DNA from: Deinococcales bacterium
GTDB taxonomy: Bacteria > Deinococcota > Deinococci > Deinococcales > JAAFIG01
DNA length: 64,000 nucleotides
Direction of reading: 5' to 3'
NCBI GenBank assembly: GCA_025352125.1
Contig: JANXTZ010000044.1
Span: 1 to 64,000 of the forward strand
Made by a program: the position numbers and the translations under genes. This document shows, piece by piece, positions 62,503 through 64,000 of the stretch. Position 1 is the first letter of the stretch. Each line of letters begins with the position of its first letter. The notes under the pieces were generated by a model, which was given only the letters and a program-made list of their open reading frames with translations, searched no databases and had not been told where the DNA came from.

Positions 62503-63024
62503 ATGGCACTTGAACCTTTTTTAGGAACGATCATGTTGTTTGGTGGGAATTTTGCCCCTCGAGGTTGGGTCTTTTGCAATGGTCAGTTGCTTTCAATCTC
62601 ACAAAACAGCGCATTGTTTGCCTTGCTCGGCATAGCTTACGGCGGAGATGGCATAAACACTTTTGCCGTACCCGATTTGCGCAGCCGTGTGCCAATCCAT
62701 CAAGGGCAAGGTCCTGGTTTGAGCAATTACAGTATGGGGCAACAAGCTGGGACTGAAACCGTGACCTTGACCAGCAACCAAATGCCATTCCATACCCATG
62801 CGGTTGCCGTCTCGAGCAACGATGCCACCACGGGAACGCCAAGTCCAAGTGTCACGTTGGGGGTTGCCGCCAGCGAAATATACATTGCCGATGCCGCCGA
62901 TGGTGCAATGAATGCGCAAAGTATTGGTCTTGCCGGTGGTTCGCAACCCCATGACAACCTTCAACCGTATCTGGCACTCAACTATGTGATTGCCACCGAA
63001 GGCATTTTCCCGAGTCGAAACTAG
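62503..63024 (+). CDS. Phage tail collar domain protein 2
   Basis: A 173-aa paralogue of the preceding gene with the same motifs: FLGTIMLFGGNFAPRGWVFCNGQ, LLSISQNSALFALLGIAYGGDG, PDLRSRVPIHQGQGPGLSNY, and ending YVIATEGIFPSRN. A CGGAGG ribosome-binding site lies upstream. The loop region between about residue 90 and 140 differs most among the three copies, so each may bind a different partner or surface. Confidence 0.87.
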   Translation: MALEPFLGTIMLFGGNFAPRGWVFCNGQLLSISQNSALFALLGIAYGGDGINTFAVPDLRSRVPIHQGQGPGLSNYSMGQQAGTETVTLTSNQMPFHTHAVAVSSNDATTGTPSPSVTLGVAASEIYIADAADGAMNAQSIGLAGGSQPHDNLQPYLALNYVIATEGIFPSRN

Positions 63025-63032
63025 GAGTATGT

Positions 63033-63548
63033 ATGTCAGAACCTTTTATCGCAGAAATTAGAATGTTTGGCTTTACTTTTGCGCCCAAAGGTTGGGCAGA
63101 TTGCAATGGACAAATTTTATCAATCGCGCAAAACACCGCGCTGTTCAGTTTGCTTGGCACAACTTACGGTGGCAATGGTACATCCACATTCGCCCTTCCC
63201 AATTTACAAAACATGATCCCCGTCGGTATGGGACAAGGACCTGGTCTAAGCCAATACGTCCTGGGAGAAACCAGCGGCACAACAAATGTCACACTACTTT
63301 CAAACCAAATGCCGCAACACAACCACAGTTTTGGTTCAAACAGCGGCGATGCCGACGCCACCAACCCAGCCAGTTCCGTCCCCGCTCGAGCGACTGGTGA
63401 AACCCCTTTTGTTGCCGGCGCTCCAAACACCGCCCTGAGCACCACCATCGGTCTGGTCGGTGGCGGTCAACCCCACAACAACCTGATGCCGTACCTGAGC
63501 GTGCGTTTTTGCATTGCCCTGCAAGGCGTATTTCCAGCCAGAAACTGA
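63033..63548 (+). CDS. Phage tail collar domain protein 3
   Basis: A 171-aa paralogue: FIAEIRMFGFTFAPKGWADCNGQ, LSIAQNTALFSLLGTTYGGNG, and final FCIALQGVFPARN. The collar modules in this group often assemble as trimers. The gap to the second gene is only 8 bp and to the next Tat-exported protein 10 bp, so the four are likely one operon. Confidence 0.87.
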   Translation: MSEPFIAEIRMFGFTFAPKGWADCNGQILSIAQNTALFSLLGTTYGGNGTSTFALPNLQNMIPVGMGQGPGLSQYVLGETSGTTNVTLLSNQMPQHNHSFGSNSGDADATNPASSVPARATGETPFVAGAPNTALSTTIGLVGGGQPHNNLMPYLSVRFCIALQGVFPARN

Positions 63549-63558
63549 AGGAGTCTGA

Positions 63559-64000
63559 ATGAAACGACGTGATTTCTTACAAGCCCTTGGTTTGGGTGCG
63601 GCGATTCCCGCACTGGGCATTGCCGCCCAAGCCGCGCAAGCCGCATCCCACAAACTGCGGGTGCTGGCACTGGCACCCAAAGTTTTCTCGAGCCAATTTT
63701 TACGCGGTTTAACCCAGAATTCCAACCTCGAGATTACGTTTATTGACGCTGGCAGCACCACCACCAGCGCCGCTCGAGCCGCCGCCCAAACCTTGGAGCG
63801 CCAGCATTTTGATGTGCTGGTATCGCTTGGAGACGGTTACAGCGAGGTTCTGCGTCCGATTCTTGAGCAGCACGCCCTGCCCGCAATTTGCAACGAATTT
63901 GGCGCGAAAATAGCCCAACGCCCAGAAATCAGTGCGTTCATTTTGACCAACAGCCTCAAACTCTGGCAAGCCGAATGGGCACTGGGTGTTCATAGCGCCC
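63559..64000 (+). CDS. Tat-exported periplasmic-binding-like protein (partial)
   Basis: The last gene runs off the window (147 codons seen). It starts with RBS AAGGAG and a Tat signal: KRRDFLQALGLGAAIPALGIAAQA, with the twin arginine and hydrophobic core. The mature part (LRVLALAPKVFSSQFLRGLTQNSNLEITFIDAGS, then ARAAAQTLERQHFDVLVSLGDGY) resembles the first lobe of periplasmic binding proteins of the type-1 fold. The ligand is unknown. Its link with the collar cluster is positional. Confidence 0.7.
   Translation, partial: MKRRDFLQALGLGAAIPALGIAAQAAQAASHKLRVLALAPKVFSSQFLRGLTQNSNLEITFIDAGSTTTSAARAAAQTLERQHFDVLVSLGDGYSEVLRPILEQHALPAICNEFGAKIAQRPEISAFILTNSLKLWQAEWALGVHSA

Noticed and set aside
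1-64000. tRNA, rRNA, CRISPR, riboswitch or replication origin
   Set aside because: No cloverleaf, conserved rRNA segment, short direct-repeat array or DnaA-box cluster could be recognised by reading both strands.

Overview
The window looks like chromosomal DNA from a Gram-negative-type, didermic bacterium, most likely of the Deinococcota (Deinococcales-like), with intermediate GC. The basis is inference. There is a C-terminal-Phe outer-membrane barrel and SPase-II lipoproteins. Many genes start directly at an ATG/GTG 5-7 nt after a TANNNT -10 box (leaderless transcripts, well known in Deinococcus). Several SARP/MalT-like regulators with BTAD domains are present. No rRNA, tRNA or CRISPR array was found. 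The most conspicuous global property is extreme iteration of the palindrome CTCGAG, in genes, gaps and terminators: 23 copies in the first 3 kb, against fewer than one expected.

Layout. 0-12.5 kb: a transposase tail, an excalibur protein, an ABM monooxygenase divergent from a 5-oxoprolinase operon (pxpA, fused pxpBC), SDR and GNAT genes, a secreted GH5 glycosidase, VOC and SRPBCC proteins, a GluR0-like ionotropic receptor, an AAA ATPase and a nitronate monooxygenase. 12.5-17 kb: uvrB, a c-di-AMP receptor (DarA/PstA-like) and a secreted M1 peptidase. 17-28.7 kb: two paralogous MalT-type ATPase/TPR/BTAD regulators flank a 6.3-kb vWD/beta-helix surface lipoprotein gene. The first regulator has lost its DNA-binding domain and the surface gene carries a nonsense codon and two frameshifts, so regulator and likely target appear to be decaying together. 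28.8-36 kb: an AroE-like protein without the catalytic residues, DUF177, ROK repressor, frameshifted M19 dipeptidase, WYL regulator, RlmI-like methyltransferase and a protein of unknown function.

36-50.5 kb is the most interesting region. A 1058-aa SARP-like regulator (N-terminal OmpR-type wHTH plus BTAD, AAA, TPR) is followed by three promoters that each carry a GGCTACG heptamer pair at exactly 11-bp spacing, the geometry of SARP operators. They precede an unknown protein, a globin with a coupled 28-aa ORF, and a surface cluster with a coupled 6-aa ORF: outer-membrane barrel, 2022-aa PKD-repeat protein, FN3 protein and a 79-aa protein. A different 11-bp-phased element (AAGTTCA/AAGCTCA) sits upstream of both MalT-type regulators. 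I propose that each regulator family has its own 11-bp-phased direct-repeat operator and that the 39.4-50.5 kb genes are a local regulon.

50.5-64 kb: accB-accC (acetyl-CoA carboxylase), DUF192 lipoprotein, a small metallopeptidase, a SPOR protein, malate synthase, an ABC-2 exporter pair, a coupled 58-aa ORF with a beta-helix lipoprotein, three tandem phage-collar (microcystin-dependent-protein-like) genes, and the start of a Tat-exported periplasmic-binding protein.
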